From: Candidatus Pacearchaeota archaeon
GTDB taxonomy: Archaea > Nanobdellota > Nanobdellia > Pacearchaeales > GW2011-AR1
NCBI GenBank assembly: GCA_019662115.1
Contig: JAIFVW010000001.1
Span: 1-48,774 of the forward strand
Direction of reading: 5' to 3'
DNA: 48,774 nucleotides
Each line of letters begins with the position of its first letter. Positions within the stretch are counted from its first letter, which is position 1. Of the stretch, positions 46,023-48,774 are shown one piece after another. The position numbers were made by a program, and so were the translations under genes. The notes below the pieces were generated by a model. It was given only the letters and a program-made list of their open reading frames with translations, did not search any database and was not told the DNA's origin.

Positions 46023-48689
46023 ATGAATAGGGTGAGCATCGGAATTTTGATTTTTATCGTTCTCAGCGTCTCGGTTGTATCCGCTGCGGAGTGTGATGAC
46101 AGCCAGATAATAATGCGACTGTCCTCAAATAATAATGCCCATGGATCTTTGTGGAGTGGAGATTATGCAACAAAAATATGCTACAATTCCTTATTTGGAA
46201 TAAATTATTCTGGACCTAGCCCTCATGATTGTTCCGCAAACACTGTAATAACTCTTTCTGATATCACAAATGCACATGCCTCTGAAAATAGCTATTCTAA
46301 TCCGGTATGTTATGGTGACCTGAAATGCAGAGTTGCTTCACAATGCAGCTCTTCCGAAAGGATAATTGGAAGTATTTCTGGAACTACTAATGCTCATCTT
46401 GCTGCAGATGGATCATATCCTTCAAAGATATGCTGCAGCAGTGCTCTCGCTGTCAGTGTTCCAACTCATGCTGAATGCACCAACAATGCATGTATTCAGG
46501 TAGCCGGCGCTGGTGCAAACCAATGCACAGGCAATCAAGAATGTCAGGGATTCCATACATCGTGTCAGGGGAATGCAGGAAGCAAGCAGTGCGTCGTAGA
46601 ACAAGGTCCCGGAACAAATGCATGTACTTTTGACTCGGAATGCAATACTGGAGCTCATGGGGTGTGTTCTCAAGAAAGCTGCTCTCAAGTGCAGGGAAAA
46701 GGAGATGATCAATGCACTTCAGATGACTCATGCATTTCAGGCCAGCATATGGAATGCAATTCACAGAATCAATGCATTGTTGCAGACGGAGATGGCACAA
46801 ATACATGCGTCAGTAATGCCGAATGCGGCACGGACTCATGGCACACCGAGTGCATAAATGATGCATGTGTAATTGCAACTGGAGATGGGGAAAAAAAATG
46901 CGACCTTAACCAGGCATGCACAAGCAACATAATTTCAGGAATAGGAAAAGTTTACTGGACAGATCTGGGAGGAATAAAAACAAGCGCAAGCAACGTTAAC
47001 AAGACTGTAATGATTGTTGCTGATACGGGCTTTGCCGCCAATACTCCTGTTGATATTTCAATAAAAGAGGATGATGGGATTTTTGGAAGCGATGACATAA
47101 GATCTGTACAGGCATATACAAACGCAACAGGAAGCGCGGTTTATGAGTGGAAGGTAACCGATGATGACATGACTGCAGCTGATGGTGTTGGGGAATACCT
47201 TGATGGAACCGCAGAATTTTATTTCATAGCAAGTGCTGGAAGTGCAAGCAACCAAAGCGGAATCCTTACGGTTGAAGATATACAGGGGTTTGACTTTAAT
47301 GATATAAAGGCTGTAATAAGCGATCCTGAACACAGAGGGATATATTTTACGGGTCTCCAGGTTGAATTTAATGAGAGCAGCAGCTCTTCTTCACATCCGA
47401 TAACTGATTATGAATGGAGAATAGTGGAAGATGATTTCAGCACAACAGACCAGAGCTTCATGTACACATTTACAACTGAGGGGCAAAAAACTATAACTCT
47501 TAAGGTTGCGGATGATCAGGGGCATTCAAGGGAGACACAGATAGCGATTCTTGTTATTGGACAGCCTGGGATACTTGCTTACATAAGCGAGCCATTCCAT
47601 CACCAGATTGTACACAACAAAGATCTGGTCGTTCATTACAGTGCCAATGATAGCTATGTTGTAAATACAAATTCTGCTGCATGCCCTCAGGTCAGCTGTC
47701 TTGCCGGGAATTGCCCATCAAAAACAGGAGACTACCCTAGTGCATGCTCCTCTCCTATTGACGTTTCAGGAACTGGAAAAGGATTTGATGATTTCACATT
47801 CAACTGGAGCTTTGATGATAATTCAAGAAATAATGGAAAGGGGAACCAGTTTGTTTCAGGATTCAAACAATATCCATTATCATCTTTGATATATTCTGAC
47901 AAGCTCATCAGCCTTGGATTATATTACTCAAAGGGTTTAGAGTTAAACAGAATTACTGATAGGTCATTTACTCTTGTCGGAGAAAGCCAATGCATTGGAG
48001 GAAGAACCCTTGTATTAATTGGGGATGATGGATCTGAACTTGACAGAAGAAGCACTTTGACAAGCGATGCATGCAAGGGAGTGGATGGAATAATAGGGCT
48101 GGATGAACAGGGAAGAAGCGATGACTGCTGTCCAAGCGCGCAGATATGTACTACTGACGGATGCATCCCACAGACAGTGCGTCAGTGCAATGATTACGTA
48201 AACAGGAGTTCATGTGGATCTGACATTGCAAATGTAGGAAACATGGAAGGAGGTCCTGAAGGGAAAGATCCTCTCTGGGCACAGCTTGGATGCGGGCAAA
48301 GTTTGAATGGATTGGTAAAACAATGCTCATGCTTCTGGGATGACAGTAAGGCAAGTTGCGGATTGAATGCTACTCTTACAAAGCCAATAAACCAATATGG
48401 AAATGTAGATGCTGGAATATGCTCGGCTGGAAGCTGCCTATACACAACAAACTCGCAGACTCAATGTACTGATGGAGTTCTAAAGACTGAAGTCAGTGCT
48501 CTGTTCAGTGCCGGAACGTGCTCTGAATCAACATCCCAGCAAGAATGTGAGAGTTCTGGCCAGACATACGATCTTCCATGCGGACAAAGTACAATAGAGC
48601 TTCCATTCTTCGGCATGCAGGAGTTTACAATATCTTTAATAGCAATATTTATCGTATACTTTATATTAAAATTTCTTTACAAAAAATAG
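46023..48689 (+). CDS. Large anchored surface protein with NAH repeats, Cys-rich repeats and PKD-like domain
   Basis: 888 aa; signal peptide; TNAH repeats; HxEC…GxGxNxC repeats; DYEWRIVEDDF…YTFTTEGQKTITLKVADDQGHS; C-terminal TM. Confidence 0.88.
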   Translation: MNRVSIGILIFIVLSVSVVSAAECDDSQIIMRLSSNNNAHGSLWSGDYATKICYNSLFGINYSGPSPHDCSANTVITLSDITNAHASENSYSNPVCYGDLKCRVASQCSSSERIIGSISGTTNAHLAADGSYPSKICCSSALAVSVPTHAECTNNACIQVAGAGANQCTGNQECQGFHTSCQGNAGSKQCVVEQGPGTNACTFDSECNTGAHGVCSQESCSQVQGKGDDQCTSDDSCISGQHMECNSQNQCIVADGDGTNTCVSNAECGTDSWHTECINDACVIATGDGEKKCDLNQACTSNIISGIGKVYWTDLGGIKTSASNVNKTVMIVADTGFAANTPVDISIKEDDGIFGSDDIRSVQAYTNATGSAVYEWKVTDDDMTAADGVGEYLDGTAEFYFIASAGSASNQSGILTVEDIQGFDFNDIKAVISDPEHRGIYFTGLQVEFNESSSSSSHPITDYEWRIVEDDFSTTDQSFMYTFTTEGQKTITLKVADDQGHSRETQIAILVIGQPGILAYISEPFHHQIVHNKDLVVHYSANDSYVVNTNSAACPQVSCLAGNCPSKTGDYPSACSSPIDVSGTGKGFDDFTFNWSFDDNSRNNGKGNQFVSGFKQYPLSSLIYSDKLISLGLYYSKGLELNRITDRSFTLVGESQCIGGRTLVLIGDDGSELDRRSTLTSDACKGVDGIIGLDEQGRSDDCCPSAQICTTDGCIPQTVRQCNDYVNRSSCGSDIANVGNMEGGPEGKDPLWAQLGCGQSLNGLVKQCSCFWDDSKASCGLNATLTKPINQYGNVDAGICSAGSCLYTTNSQTQCTDGVLKTEVSALFSAGTCSESTSQQECESSGQTYDLPCGQSTIELPFFGMQEFTISLIAIFIVYFILKFLYKK
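46095..46455 (+). repeat. Three degenerate protein-level NAH repeats within the surface protein
   Basis: IIMRLSSNNNAH…YATKICYNSL; VITLSDITNAH…YSNPVCYGDL; IIGSISGTTNAH…YPSKICCSSAL. Confidence 0.75.
46465..46925 (+). repeat. About five degenerate Cys-rich protein repeats within the surface protein
   Basis: HAECTNNACIQVAGAGANQCTGNQEC / HTSCQGN..QCVVEQGPGTNACTFDSEC / HGVCSQESCSQVQGKGDDQCTSDDSC / HMECNSQNQCIVADGDGTNTCVSNAEC / HTECINDACVIATGDGEKKCDLNQAC. Confidence 0.85.
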
Positions 48690-48723
48690 CTATCTTTTTA
48701 AACAAAGGTATTCTTAGAGAGCA

Positions 48724-48774
48724 ATGAGAAAAAAGAGTGTGATTAGTGTAATTATCTTCAGTCTTTTCCTTATT
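48724..48774 (+). CDS. N-terminus of a further secreted/membrane protein, truncated by the right edge
   Basis: MRKKSVISVIIFSLFLI… hydrophobic signal; AT-rich element (ctttttaaac) upstream. Confidence 0.55.
   Translation, partial: MRKKSVISVIIFSLFLI

Noticed and set aside
46422-46806. Overlapping antisense Cys/His-rich ORFs
   Set aside because: Caused by the repetitive Cys codons of the surface protein on the opposite strand.
1-48774. tRNA, rRNA, CRISPR array, IS element or toxin-antitoxin pair
   Set aside because: None recognised by eye; no direct-repeat/spacer pattern, transposase motif or convincing T-arm sequence. A tRNAscan/Infernal run would be needed to exclude small RNAs formally.

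Overview
The window looks like archaeal chromosome, probably from a DPANN-type genome; that lineage call is inference. It is gene-dense, mostly core genes with several accessory blocks. (1) 1-5.4 kb: remnant of the archaeal RpoK-enolase-uS2 neighbourhood. (2) 5.4-10.3 kb: exosome block Rrp42-Rrp41-Rrp4-SBDS, with a divergent proteasome alpha subunit. (3) 10.3-24.7 kb, minus strand: the large uL3-to-SecY ribosomal-protein operon ending in a DUF106/EMC3-like insertase, with four small uncharacterised ORFs inserted in it. (4) 24.9-31.3 kb: membrane and hypothetical genes, PCNA, and a primase whose C-terminus resembles PriL-CTD but has no cysteines. (5) 31.3-38.3 kb: surface-anchored Cys-module proteins, a TM-SNase-LTD nuclease, YbaK-type deacylase and thioredoxin reductase. 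(6) 38.4-48.8 kb: a type IV filament locus with five class III signal-type pilin-like proteins, one ATPase, two T2SSF/TadC platforms, an untracked 53-aa ORF and an 888-aa repeat/PKD surface protein, interrupted by an antisense ArmA/Rmt/FmrO-like 16S rRNA methyltransferase. No tRNA, rRNA, CRISPR array or IS element was recognised. All product calls come from reading the sequence and recalled family motifs; no database search was run.
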